Source of the DNA: Thereva unica
Lineage: Eukaryota > Arthropoda > Insecta > Diptera > Therevidae
NCBI GenBank assembly: GCA_949987705.1
Contig: OX465281.1
Span: 167,414,516 to 167,478,515, forward strand
DNA: 64,000 bases
Direction of reading: 5' to 3'
Under the pieces are notes generated by a model. The model ran no database searches and had not been told where the DNA came from. It worked only from the letters and a program-made list of their open reading frames with translations. The translations under genes were made by a program, and so were the position numbers. Below, piece by piece: positions 33,247-43,947 of the stretch (its first letter is position 1; every line of letters starts with the position of its first letter).

Positions 33247-33960
33247 CTACCGCTTGCCTTGATACACGGTACTCAACAATGTTATACCGCGATAATTTGT
33301 GCACGCTGTGATATCTTCTTTTTTGTGTACCGGGCAGAGGATGCCTTTTCTCCAGTCTTCTGGCATCAGACGTGACAGCTCTTTACGGCTTCTGCCTAAG
33401 ATGGAATCAGCAGTACTAATGACAGTATTTTTAAGGCGGGTCCAGTTCTCGTTGACGCCCGGCATTTCATCCCCAGGACTTAGGGCGAGTTCTAATGCAT
33501 GACCGTAGCTGTTTCTGGTCATTTCATTGCGTAGTGAAGCTGTGTTGATTCAAGCCTGATCAGCGGATACAAAGCTTTTCAGCGTTTTAATGCGCTCTCG
33601 GAGCACCATACCAACAAGATAGTGATCCGAGTCGAAGTTGGCACCTCGGTACGTTCGTACCGTCATCAGACCCGAAAGGTGGCGGCAGTCTATGATGTAT
33701 TTGGTTGCGAGTGGCTCCATCAGGAGATACCCACCCAGGTGGCTTTATGGATATCTTTACGCGCAAATCTAGTAAATACTTGCAACGACCAAGTTCTTAC
33801 TTGCTGCCATCTCTACAACTCGCTGTCCATTGTCATTAGTGTTTTCGTGCAAGCTGTGGTTGCCGACATATTGCCTGTATATGGGCTCCCGGCCTACTTT
33901 GGCGTTCAGATCTCCCAGTATGTTTTTACATCATACCTGGGGCAGGCATTAAGTTCCTAA
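33247..33960 (-). pseudogene. LINE endonuclease-to-RT fragment, family C
   Basis: Minus-strand pieces in order from 33915: an endonuclease segment GDLNAKVGREPIY, then VGNHSLHENTNDNGQRVV, and after a gap ANFDSDHYLVGMVLRERI near 33610 (the SDHyLV motif of APE-type endonucleases). A linker contains NENWTRLKNTVISTADSILG near 33420, and the start of the RT fingers has MPEDWRKGILCPVHKKED and NYRGITLLSTVY near 33260. The fragment stops before the polymerase catalytic region. Frameshifts occur near 33525 and 33700. It lies between two satellite blocks and in the gap between the two helicase halves. Confidence 0.85.
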
Positions 33961-34734
33961 TTAGATCACCCGTTATATATTTTGTAAATAAAGGTTCATA
34001 TTTTTCTACGAAGAAAACCAATATATAGACAATAGTAAGGAGTGTAGAGTAGCTGGTTTGAGAAATCATTCGCATCAATCATGTATGCGCCCCACGTTTT
34101 TTCGTTTAAAATCTTACAAATATTTTCATAGCTATTACAAATTCACAATCACAAATTTTCAGGACTATCTGTATGGTGTTAGGAATATATTTGAGGTTCT
34201 AAATCTGTATGGGGCTAGGACAAATTATTTTATATTTTTTAGTTCGTTTTAAAAATGTGTAATATTAAAAAGTTTTTTTTATCTAAATAATTATTGTCTG
34301 CTTTTTAGTCTTGTGTGTGACATTTTCCAATCAATTTTAAACATCTTCATGATATTATAACGGCTACATGCGGAAAATTGTTACCTAAGTCTACTAATAA
34401 TATACCAATCTATTTAATTTTGAAATTCCTGAAAATTAAAATAAGAAGTAAGCTAAATTAATTTTATATGATTTTTATTTCAATAATAGCTGCGCCTATT
34501 TTTTGATCATTTTTACTATTTTCACTGGTGAGTGCTCACAACTACTCCTTTACTGAAAAACGTCAAGATGGCTTTTGATTGTATTTAACTGCTTTCTTCA
34601 TATAAAAACATCTATAAATTAAATTTCAGTCGTAATTATCTGAAACTTGTATCTTTCATTTTACTTTAAATAATTCACCGTATTAATTTACATTATGTAA
34701 CTGGTGTGAATATTATACTTTGAATTACGTCACA
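33961..34734. other. AT-rich spacer
   Basis: No gene recognised. The frame at 34058-34252 has no features. The first satellite words appear near 34735. Confidence 0.4.
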
Positions 34735-37250
34735 TGGCTTATTTTATTCTACATGGTATGTCCTTTCATTTGATTCCCATGTGGAGGTTGTGGTAAAGTT
34801 AGGCAATCCGCCAGTTTATGTTAGCCGCCAAGTTAAATTTACAATGACCCCATATAGCTTGTTCTACTTACCTTTCCTGTAGTACCCACGTCGCGGGTGT
34901 TGTGAAGAAAATGGTAAGCCGTGCTCTTGAAGCGTCCGCCATGGATCTAACTGTATATTAAGTATACTAAATCGCTCATTGTATTCTACTTATGCTACCC
35001 TTTCATTTGATACCTACGTCCGCCATGGATCTAAAGACATAGCTTATTGCATTCGAGTTATGATGCCCTTTCATTTGATACCCATGTCGAGGGGGTTGTG
35101 AAGAAAATGTTAATCCGCCCTCTTGAGATGGCCGCCATGGACCAAACGAAATATTGAGTATACTATATTGCTTATGGTATCCTACTTATCATACCCTTTC
35201 ATTTGATACCTATGTCGAAAGGGTTCTGAAGAGAAAGGTAACCGACCCTCCGGAGGAGGCCGCCATGGATCTAAAGACATAGCTTATTGCATTCGACTTA
35301 TGATGCCCTTTTATTTGATACCCATGTCGAGGGGGTTGTGAAGCAAATGTTAATCCGTCCTCTTGAGATGGGCGCCATGGACCAAACGAAATATTGAGTA
35401 TACTATATTGCTTATGGTATTCTACTTATCATACCCTTTCTTTTGATACCCATGTCGAAAGGGTTCTGAAGAGAATGGTAACCCACCCTCCTGAGGAGGC
35501 CGCCATGGCTGTAAGGACATAGTTTATTGCATTCGACTTATGATACCCTTTCATTTGATACCCATGTCGAGGGGGTTGTGAAGATAATGTTAATCCGTCC
35601 CCTTGAGATAGCCGTAATTGACCAAACGATATATTGAGTATGCTATATTGCTTATGGTCTTCTACTTATCATACTTTACATTTGAAACCCATGTCGAAAG
35701 GTCTCTGAAGAGAATGGTAACCCACCCTCCTGAGGAGGCCACCATGGATCTAAAGACACAGCTTATTGCATACGACTTATGATGCTCTTTCATTTAATAC
35801 CCATGTCGAGGGGGTTGTGAAGAAAATGTTATTCCGTCCTCTTGAGTTGGCCGCCATGGACTAAACGAAATATTGAGTATTTTATATTGCTTATGGTATT
35901 CTACATATCATACCCTTTCATTTGATACCCATATTGAACGGGTTCTGAATTCTAACCCACCCTCCTGAGGAGGTCGCCATGGACCTAAAGACAGAGCTTA
36001 TTGCATTCGACTTATGATGCCTTTTCATTTGATACCCATGTCGAGGGGGTTGTGAAGAAAATGTTAATCCGTCCTTCATAGCCCCCATGGACCAAACGAT
36101 ATATTGATTGTACTATATTGCTTATGGCTTTCTACTTATCATACTCTTTCATTTGATACCCATGTCGAAAGGTTTCTGAAGAGAATGGTAACCCATCATC
36201 CTGAGGAGGCCGCCATGAATCTAAAGGCACACTTTATTGCATTCGACTTATGATGCTCTTTCATTTGGTACCCATGTCAAGGGGTTGTGAAGAAAATGTT
36301 ATTCAGTCCTCTTGAGTTGGCCGCCATGGACCAATCGATATATTGAGTATACAATATTGCTTATGGTCTTCTACTTATCATACTCTTTCATTTGATACCC
36401 ATGTCGAAAGGTTTCTGAAGAGAATGGTAACTCACCCTCCTGAGGAGGCCGCCATGGATCTAAAGACACAGCTTATTGCATTCGACTTATGATGCTCTTT
36501 CATTTGATACCCATGTCGAGAGGGTTGTGAAGAAAATGTTATTCCGTCCTCTTGAGTTGGCCGCCATGGACCAAACGAAATATTGAGTATACTATATTGC
36601 CTATGGTATTCTACATATCATACCCTTTCATTTGATACCCATATGGAAAGGGTTTTGAAGAGAATGGTAACCCACCCTCCTGAGGAGGCCGCCATGGTTC
36701 TAAGGACATAGTTTATTGCATTCGATTTATGATGCCCTTTCATTTGATACCCATGTCGAGGGGGTTGTGAAGAAAATGGTAATCCGCCCTCTGGAGATGG
36801 CCACCATGGACCAAACGATAAATTGAGTATACTATATTGCTTATGGTGTTGTACTTATCATACCATTTCATTTGATACCCACGTCGAAGGGTTTGTGAAG
36901 AATATTTCAATCCGCCCTCTTGAGACGGCCTCCATGGATCTAAAGGTATATACCATATTGCATGGTCATCGGAGCTAAAGCTGTGTGCCAAATTTCACCA
37001 TGATAGGATATCCGGAAATATTTGAAAAATCGAATGCAAAATTTGTTCCGTGAAGAAAACAGTACTCCGTCCTCTTGAGACCTCCGCCGTGGATCTAGCG
37101 GTATAATGAGTATACCATATTGCATTGTCATCGGAGCTGAAGCTGTGTGCAAAATTTCAGGTTGATCGGGTAACTGGAAGTAGTCAAAAAATCGATTGCA
37201 AGATTTGTACCGGACAAACAGACAGACAAGAAAGCGAGCTAATAAAAACG
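34735..37250 (+). repeat. Dimeric satellite block
   Basis: Same satellite family, organised mostly as dimers of about 240 bp. One monomer begins atggatctaaagacatagct with attgcattcgacttatgatg. The other begins atggaccaaacgaaatattg and has tgtcgaaagggttctgaaga with acccaccctcctgaggaggc. About eight dimers run from roughly 35020 to 36900. The block ends with two copies of tcatcggagct.aagctgtgtg (near 36966 and 37130) and a terminal stretch with acagacagacaagaaagcga near 37215 that resembles the 3' skirt of some Helitron-like and other insect repeats. Confidence 0.9.
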
Positions 37251-39125
37251 TTTTAATATATAAAGCTGAACAAGTCGAAAGGTGAAGGATCGTATTCGAG
37301 CGAGTTGCTGGAAACCTGGCCTGTGAAATAGCAGCCTATATTATCGAAGGTAACTATTGTGCTGAAGTATTTACTCTACAGTTCGATTGAGTTTTCCCAA
37401 ACTGACTTTCTTTAGATAAGCTTTCCATTTTGAAGTATAGTTCTAATTTGAAAATGACGTGATATTCAGCTGCAAAATTCCTACTTGTCATCTTTATATA
37501 AAAGGAGGAATTCTATATGTTATTCTTTAAAGAATGAATAACAAAACTTTTAATAATTCAGTTGACTCAGAATATTTTGATGAACATCATCACCTGCGCC
37601 GCTTTCTGTTCCATTGAATGATATGATCTTTATTTATTGTTATTATTTATTAGTTTTTAGGCAACCTTTATTGAATTATTTGCGTGCTATTAAGCCGGTG
37701 TGCTATAATTCATTCAATAGCGTGTTTCCATATTTGTATTAATAAATATAAATACCAACCAAAATTGCCCCTGATTAGTCAAATGTCTTTCAAACGGTGA
37801 TTTTTACCTTAGTTACTAATAATCCCGCCATTAAGATTAATGATGTAAATGATGGAACTACATACGTTCAACAAAGGAGATGCATTCAGCAGCACTGCCA
37901 ACTTAAAGAAATCGGGAGCTAATCTTTGCGGCGTTACGAGTTTGATTTGAAAAAAATGAAAGAAAACAAAAAAAACCTAAAAGGCCGCGGTGACTGCATC
38001 ATTATTCAAAGGCAACAACCTTTTCCCATTTAGTGAATGAAAACTAAGCAGATGTCGTTAAGGTAAATGTACAGAGCTAATTGCTGATGATAGCAGAAAG
38101 TAAGTAAAAAAAACACATGATGTTATCTGTAGCCTGAAAAAATTGCCCTCGTAGTTTTCGGGTTTACTACGCCGTATGCTCCTAAATCATGTCTATGCAT
38201 TCGTGATTGCTGCATCTCCAGTAGTTTAGTTGTCACTTCCGCTCAAACTGGTTTCAAAATCAACTACAAAAGGGTCATCGTGGATAAAAACATGCTAGAG
38301 GTAGATCACAGGTTACAGCATATTCATGGACATGGCGTCCGAGCAGACGAGCCCCGACCCTGACTTGGCTATAAATCCTCACAATAAACTGACTGCCTTT
38401 CAAAGTGGCACTTAGTCTTCCTGTGTGTACTCGACCAAAGCATCTCTCAAAATTGACCCATTCATTGGACTTTACAATTCAAGTTGAGATCATTGAGAAA
38501 TTTTTATTCGGTGTGCCTCGCAGGTACCAAACGACTGTGTAGATCAGTGGTGGTCGTCATTAAACGCCCACTTAGCCCGTTTGACAAATTTTGTATGCGC
38601 CTAGGTGAGCAGACGTTGCCTGACTATAGCGGCACAGTTTCGTGCTGCCTCGCAGTCGTCGTAGACTATGATCCGGCCATTGTGGGCACTGCGGAACAAG
38701 GAGTTGAAATGCACCCATAGTTAACTCTCGATAAGCTCAAATGACTGGTCTTTGAATCACAGGTAATTAATTCAAATTTATGGAGATATCCGTAATGTGG
38801 GAGCACATAATGTGCAGAGAAAAATTGTTGTGTTTTTATTCATACTTAGTACTTCCTGCTGGAACTTGTTGAAATACTTCGTATATATTGGTTCTGTTTA
38901 AAATGTGTGGGGAGATGCCTTTTGTTTCATGGGTCGGTTACAAGTATGGTCGAAGCTATAATCTAGAAATAAATTTGGGTGTAAATACTATAGACGTTTT
39001 GAGCCAAATTTCACTATTAGATATTTTTATTTACTATTAACAACTAAATCACTTTGGATTTAAATGTACATTTGTATGTTGTTTTTATTCATTAGTTAAC
39101 GCTTCAGGTTGTCTGACGTAGAACA
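37251..39125. other. Unassigned stretch
   Basis: About 1.9 kb without a recognisable gene. A 78-codon frame at 38484-38720 has no known relatives. The base composition between 38150 and 38720 is less AT-rich than the surroundings, which might mark an eroded gene, but I see no motif. Confidence 0.4.
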
Positions 39126-39129
39126 TGTG

Positions 39130-39777
39130 CTGTAAAAAAAAAATTTGTTGTCTGTAAAGAGGGTTTACGGACGATAGTTTAACGTGACAACATCATGAGA
39201 CCGTGGTAGCTGTCTGAAATCTCCGCATAATATCACGTGGATGCCTACGAATGGTTTGTCATAAAAGCCGGTAATCTGCTGCAGTTTTTTGAAGAATGGC
39301 TGAACTTAACATGCTGATCTCGTCGACGAAAACAGCTTTGACGCCAACGAACATGTTTCTGTAGGCTTGCAAATTTTCTGTGGATAAGAGTTTTGTCACG
39401 CGAGAAGTTGTGAGACGAAACGCTGAATGCACTGTAGTGCCACCAAGAGGTACAGCGGATTTACCTGTGCTTGCACAGGCAATGTAGGCGTTGTTCATCG
39501 AGTTGTGCTCCTGAGTGTATCGGTTGTACGTTTCCATAAGGCACTTTAATGTGTAAGTTTTTCCACAGCCCGCCGGACCGGTGAAGAAAATTTGTAGCGC
39601 TTCCAAAATGCCATCTCCACAACCATGTAATCGGTGAATGACTTCAAGGATGATCTCCCGTTGTTCCGTATTGGGGGTTCGAAGAAACTCGCAATACTGC
39701 TGCTTTGACATCACATTGCTGCGCTTTTTCACAATCGAGAATCCACAACAAATATTATTGTTGACAATTTTTGACAA
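39130..39777 (-). pseudogene. Pif1-type helicase N-terminal half
   Basis: A 172-codon minus-strand frame opens at 39777 and gives NTEQREIILEVIHRLHGCGD, then the Walker A loop FFTGPAGCGKTYTLKCLME (near 39575). It continues with ACASTGKSAVPLGGTTVHSAF (motif Ia region) and Walker B VFVDEISML near 39320. A frameshift in a run of A near 39290 follows. Then, in another frame, GIHVILCGDFRQLP (motif III) appears near 39210. Motifs IV-VI are missing here. Motif VI with a USP domain is at 30515-31590 on the same strand, 7.5 kb downstream. Helicases of this type unwind DNA and form the helicase part of Helitron proteins, but no Rep nuclease domain is visible upstream. Confidence 0.85.
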
Positions 39778-39832
39778 TTTTAATCAAATTTTTAAGACTA
39801 CTACAATCAAATTTTTATTAAAATTACTACGG

Positions 39833-39885
39833 GACTTACGGGACTAACGGGACTAACGGGACTAACGGGACATAACGGGACAATG
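39833..39885 (-). repeat. 9-bp tandem repeat upstream of the helicase half
   Basis: Five to six units of gggactaac (plus-strand reading) with variants gggacttac and gggacataac. It lies just 5' of the helicase frame on that strand. Confidence 0.85.
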
Positions 39886-39981
39886 AGTCATCATTTTTCG
39901 TGCATGCAGCCGGCGTTCATCGTTTTAATAGACGTTGTCACGTCAAAAATGTAGATTAAAAACTTAATTTAGTATCATCAA

Positions 39982-40129
39982 TGTAATGTAATTTGAAAAG
40001 ACTGTTCAGTGTTTTATTCAAAAGCCAAAATGACACAACTAAAAACTTCTTCTGCTTTTCTTAATAATATGTTCTATTCTCAAATTAACATGAAACAAAA
40101 TCTTCTTCTTTCTAAATCTTAACTCTACC
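39982..40129 (-). repeat. 3' LTR of the minus-strand Ty3 element
   Basis: Plus-strand reading runs tgtaatgtaatttgaaaaga to ttctaaatcttaactctac. Compared with the other LTR it lacks a 12-base ggcgttaagtg-like segment and has an extra tctgc. The polypurine text gatcggg-like (atatcgggaggaag on the minus strand) precedes it. Confidence 0.85.
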
Positions 40130-40160
40130 TTCCTCCCGATATAAAAGGAAGATACTAGTA

Positions 40161-41157
40161 TTACTTATAGTTTGTCGGCGAAAATCTTCTAGGTGGACGT
40201 TTGATCCTTGAGCTTCGTCTGACTATCGTTTCTCCTCTTTGCGGCAGTGTATTGCTTTGTTCTTCCGATGTCTTCGGGGACGTGGACGGAATGATGTTTG
40301 TCTCCACATCTACTTCTTCCGTCGTTTTGAAGGGTATGTCCTCTCGGGCATGTCTACTGCTTTGTTCCTCCGATGTCTTCGGGGACGTGGACGGAATGAT
40401 GTTTGTCTCCACATCTACTTCTTCCGTCTTTTGAAGGGTATGTCCTCTCGGGCATGTCTACTGCTTTGTTCCTCCGATGTCTTCGGGGACGTGGACGGAA
40501 TGATGTTTGTCTCCACATCTGCTTCTTCCGTCTTTTTGAAGGGTATGTCCTCTCGGTGTGACAATATTATTTGGTGTGACAATGTCCGTATCCTGTTCCT
40601 CGATTCGGCCGCGTAGATGGTCTGCATGCCTTCTGTGTTCTATTCCGTCTGATCCCTGATGTCCGGATGTCAGTTCTGTCAACTACCCTGGCTTTCTCCC
40701 ACTCCTTTTGTCTAGGTGTTCTGTTGTAGACGGTCTGTCCACTGTGGAACTCTCGTTGTGCCCTCATGTTTTTCAACTCATGCTTAAGATTCATGAATTG
40801 TGTGTGCCTCCTTCGGTCTGGCTTAATGTTGTCCCATATGCTGGCTAGACGTCTTCCGAACATATATTCTGCCGGTGATTTCCCTGTAGCTGGATGGGGT
40901 GTATTTCTATAACTGAGCAAAAACTCACGAAGACGATCTCGTTGACTACATGATGCGCTCCCACTAGCTTTCATACGTGTTTTGAAAGTCCTTACAAACC
41001 GTTCTGCCAGGCCATTAGTCCTCGGGTGATATGGCGATGACGTGATATGCTTGATCCCCCGGCGTATACAGAATTCCTTGAAATGACTCGATTTAAATTG
41101 AGTGCCGTTGTCCGAAACAATGACACGCGGAAGTCCAAACGTTGTCAAAATGGCGTA
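40161..41157 (-). pseudogene. pol: Ty3 integrase C-terminal half and pol tail
   Basis: Minus-strand reading from 41157 begins TTFGLPRVIVSDNGTQFKS, containing the second catalytic Asp, then NGLAERFVRTF with the catalytic Glu near 40985. YRNTPHPATGKSPAEYMFGR follows near 40900. The protein tail carries a three-fold repeat (next entry) and ends in RRSSRIKRPPRRFSPTNY near 40175, a usual end for such Pol proteins. Frame changes occur near 40700 and 40430. The first catalytic Asp lies on the other side of the 1246-bp insertion at 41161. Confidence 0.85.
40238..40552 (-). repeat. 105-bp coding minisatellite in the Ty3 pol tail
   Basis: Three units of 105 bp (35 codons), one shortened to 104, encode EDIPFKKTEEADVETNIIPS followed by TSPKTSEEQSSRHAR. 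Boundaries can be read from cctctcggg at 40340, 40444 and 40549. The single-base loss in one unit causes a frameshift. Confidence 0.9.
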
Positions 41158-41160
41158 TAA

Positions 41161-42406
41161 AGGTGCGTATCCACCAAGAGTTTTGTATCCGCACTATCTC
41201 CATACATTATCCGCCAAAGTGTCTCCACCAAAATCGATGTTCGGAGATAAAAAGTGCGGAGACTACACACGTACACCGATATTCCAGTGGATACAAAACG
41301 TATCCATTGAAAAATGTTCTGGGTCGGTGCGGAGAACTTCTGCGAGGACTGTGCGCGGATATGTAAATTCAGTGGATACGTGACAAAAGACTTCGAAAGG
41401 TCTTGAAGTAGCTTCTTGAGGCCTATCTTTTGTTTTCCAGTGAATATGGAAAACACGAAATATCTTAGGACAGACAAGGGGATTATTTTGAAGAAATAGT
41501 TTTCGAATGCGGTTGCGTACATTTCCTCAGGGGTCGTCCATAAATTACGTGAGATGATTTTTGCGATTTTTCGACCCCCTCCCCCTGGTAAGATTTCGTG
41601 AGATTTGGCCCCCCTAATCTAACGTGAGATTTTCAAATTTAAAAAAAAATCTAGTATTTACACTAAAAATACGTATTTACGGTCGTAACTGAAATGGGTC
41701 AGACTTATTTTAATAGCCTTTCCTCATTTCATTGCAATATAAATTGTAATATATTGCCAATAAGAAAAATTATACTTTTAAACATATCTTTTTATTTTAC
41801 GTTAAATTATATAACCGTTATTAAAAAAAACTCAAATTTTATCTGAAAGATTTCATAATAGCTTCGCAAACATTAGGTATAATTCTGGATATTAGTTGTT
41901 TTGAAACTTTGAATAAATATGATAGGCTAATATATGAATCTCCGGAGGCTAAGAACCCCAGGGTTATAGCTGCTAACCGCTCCTCAACAGAAACGCATTT
42001 GCGAAAATTCGTGTTCGTGTTACTTTAGGACCAATAACACACATTAAATGTTCGAAGTCTGTGGACGCAATTCTCGCGAAATTCCGAAATCCACTTTATA
42101 TTAAATTGATTCCACCTTGTTCAGGCTTTTTTTGTATCTAAGCTTAAATCAGAAAACATAAAACATTGTGCGCACACAAGAATTTTATCATTCAAGGTCG
42201 TATCCACCTAAAGTCTTGTCTCTACACAGTGCGCGCACAGTCTTTTAGAATATAGTGTGAGACTTTTCATATGCTTCCTGCAAGATTTTAGTGGATACGC
42301 AATGAAAACTTTGTCTCCGCACAGTTCGAGATTTTTCTTTTTTTGCTCTATTTTTGTGGATTTTTATGTGCGCGCACTGTCTGCAGACCGCAGTGGAAAC
42401 GCACCT
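41161..42406. mobile_element. 1246-bp TIR element with TAA duplication inside integrase
   Basis: Left end aggtgcgtatccacc and right end tggaaacgcacct are inverted repeats. The flanks are taa at 41158-41160 and 42407-42409. The Ty3 integrase reading stops on one side and resumes on the other. A near copy of the left end, aaggtcgtatccacctaaag, recurs at 42194, and gtggatac words recur near 41375 and 42290, so ends have been duplicated internally. The duplication type and agg start are like the element at 1146-2539. No transposase seen. Confidence 0.85.
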
Positions 42407-42409
42407 TAA

Positions 42410-43631
42410 TGCGTTGAAGAGACATTGTGTTGTCATTGTTGTAAGTGGTTTCACTTCCACCCACTTTGACAGCGCGTCCACCAAAACCAGCCAAACTTTT
42501 CTTTCGAAGGGTCCTGCGAAGTCTACATGTATTCGCTCTCAAACTGCGTCTGGTAAGGACCATGAATACACGGCGAGTTCCGGTGCTCGTTGACGTTGTT
42601 GCTGACATGTGTTACATTGTTTGAAAAAATTTCGATATCTGCATCGATACGAGGCCACCACACATAATATCTTGATAAGGCTCCCATCGCGACAATGCCT
42701 GGATGTCCTCTATGTAATTGTTCCAGAACTGTATTTCGTAATTGCGAAGGTATTACAATTCTTCCTTGCCACATTAAGATACCGTCTTCTAAGGATAATT
42801 CGTCTCGCTTGTCGTAGTAAGATTTACTTGCTGGTGACACTGTGCTTTGCGGCCAGTTCGCTCTTATACCCCACTTCCCCTGCTTCAGTATGTGATCTGT
42901 GATAAATTTAAATCGTCGAACTTCAACTCAACGTGCCACATAGGAAATCTGGTGCTCTTCTGTTGATTTCTGTTCGGTCTCATTAGGTAAGCGTGAAAGG
43001 CAATCTGCAGCTTGGCTTGATGTACCTTTTCTGTAAACGATATCATAACTATATTGACCAATGAACAGTGCATATCGTGTTAAGCGATTGTTAACAAGCT
43101 TGGGTAAATTCCTCTTTTCACCGAATATGTGTGTCAATGGTTTGTGGTCTGTTATAAGCTTGAAATGGGTTCAAATTGATCAAATTTCCGCACTGCGAAA
43201 AATATTGCTAATGCTTCTCTGTCTATCACCGAATATTTTTGTTCTATGGGTGTTAGTTTTCGCGATGCAAATGTGATTGGTTGTTCTATGTTCTGGTGAT
43301 CCTTGTGGAAAAGTACTGCCCCAACTCCTTTCTCTAATGCGTCGCAAGCCAGATATAATTCTTTTGATTCGTCAAATGGAATCAACAACTGGGGATGTTG
43401 CATCCTCTCTTTAATTTTTCTAAAGAGTTTCATCTCTTCCTTGTTCCATTTCCACTTACAATTCTTTCTCACTAACTCGTATAAATTCGCGCACAATCCA
43501 TGTAAATTGGGGATATGTCTTTCATTGTTGGTGCTGCAGCTTTTTTAATCGCTGCCAGTTTTGACTCTGATGGGAACGTCCCAAATTTGCTAATGGTGTG
43601 TCCCAAATATTCTATTGAATCTTTCATAAAG
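42410..43631 (-). pseudogene. pol: Ty3 RT thumb, RNase H and integrase N-terminal part
   Basis: Minus-strand order from 43631: SIEYLGHTISKFGTFPSESK (RT thumb), a linker with FRKIKERM, the RNase H-like segment LYLACDALEKGVGAVLFHKD near 43330, and FASRKLTPIEQKYSVIDREA near 43240. Next come a connection with TRYALFIGQYSYDIVYRKG and AADCLSRLPNE near 42985, an integrase zinc module with LHRGHPGIVAMGA near 42690 and decayed Cys ligands near 42600, and the first part of the integrase core, LVDALSKWVEVKPLT, near 42455. Several frameshifts. The left end is cut by the 1246-bp element and the right by the CsRn1-type element. Confidence 0.85.
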
Positions 43632-43636
43632 GAACA

Positions 43637-43928
43637 TGTGGCTACTTTCCACATACAAGTAGCTAGCAATTATTTAGCTCAAAGCAAAGGTCCATACCCG
43701 CTCCGTTATCACTGTTCCGGAAGGACAGGATAACGAGCCCAGGCCAATTTACCAGATTCGTTCATTCAGTCACAAGTGCTAAGGAAATCCAGTCGCCACC
43801 TGCCTCCTCGTCTGCGCTAGCAATAGGAATAAATGTTAATAACATTCTAACAAGAAGCCTATCTTTTATATTAGTGGCGTTGTGTCTTATTGTGTTTTGG
43901 AGCAGTGTAATAATAGGGCAACGCTACA
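43637..43928 (+). repeat. 5' LTR of the CsRn1-type element
   Basis: 292 bp, tgtggctactttccacatac to gcaacgctaca. It contains an aataaa word near 43828 and a TATA-like ttttatatta near 43864. Which of these acts cannot be told from the sequence. Confidence 0.95.
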
Positions 43929-43929
43929 G

Positions 43930-43947
43930 TGGTGACCCCGAAAGTTG
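43930..43947 (+). promoter_or_regulatory. Primer binding site, tRNA-Trp-like
   Basis: tggtgaccccga follows the LTR by one base. These 12 bases equal the start of the classic tRNA-Trp primer sites. The match to tRNA decays after that. Confidence 0.8.

Noticed and set aside
38484..38720. 78-codon frame as a gene
   Set aside because: No recognisable domain, no clear neighbours and a length compatible with chance.
40201..40616. Plus-strand frames rich in Ser/Cys over the Ty3 tail
   Set aside because: Antisense shadow of the 105-bp coding repeat, whose minus-strand reading continues a Pol protein.
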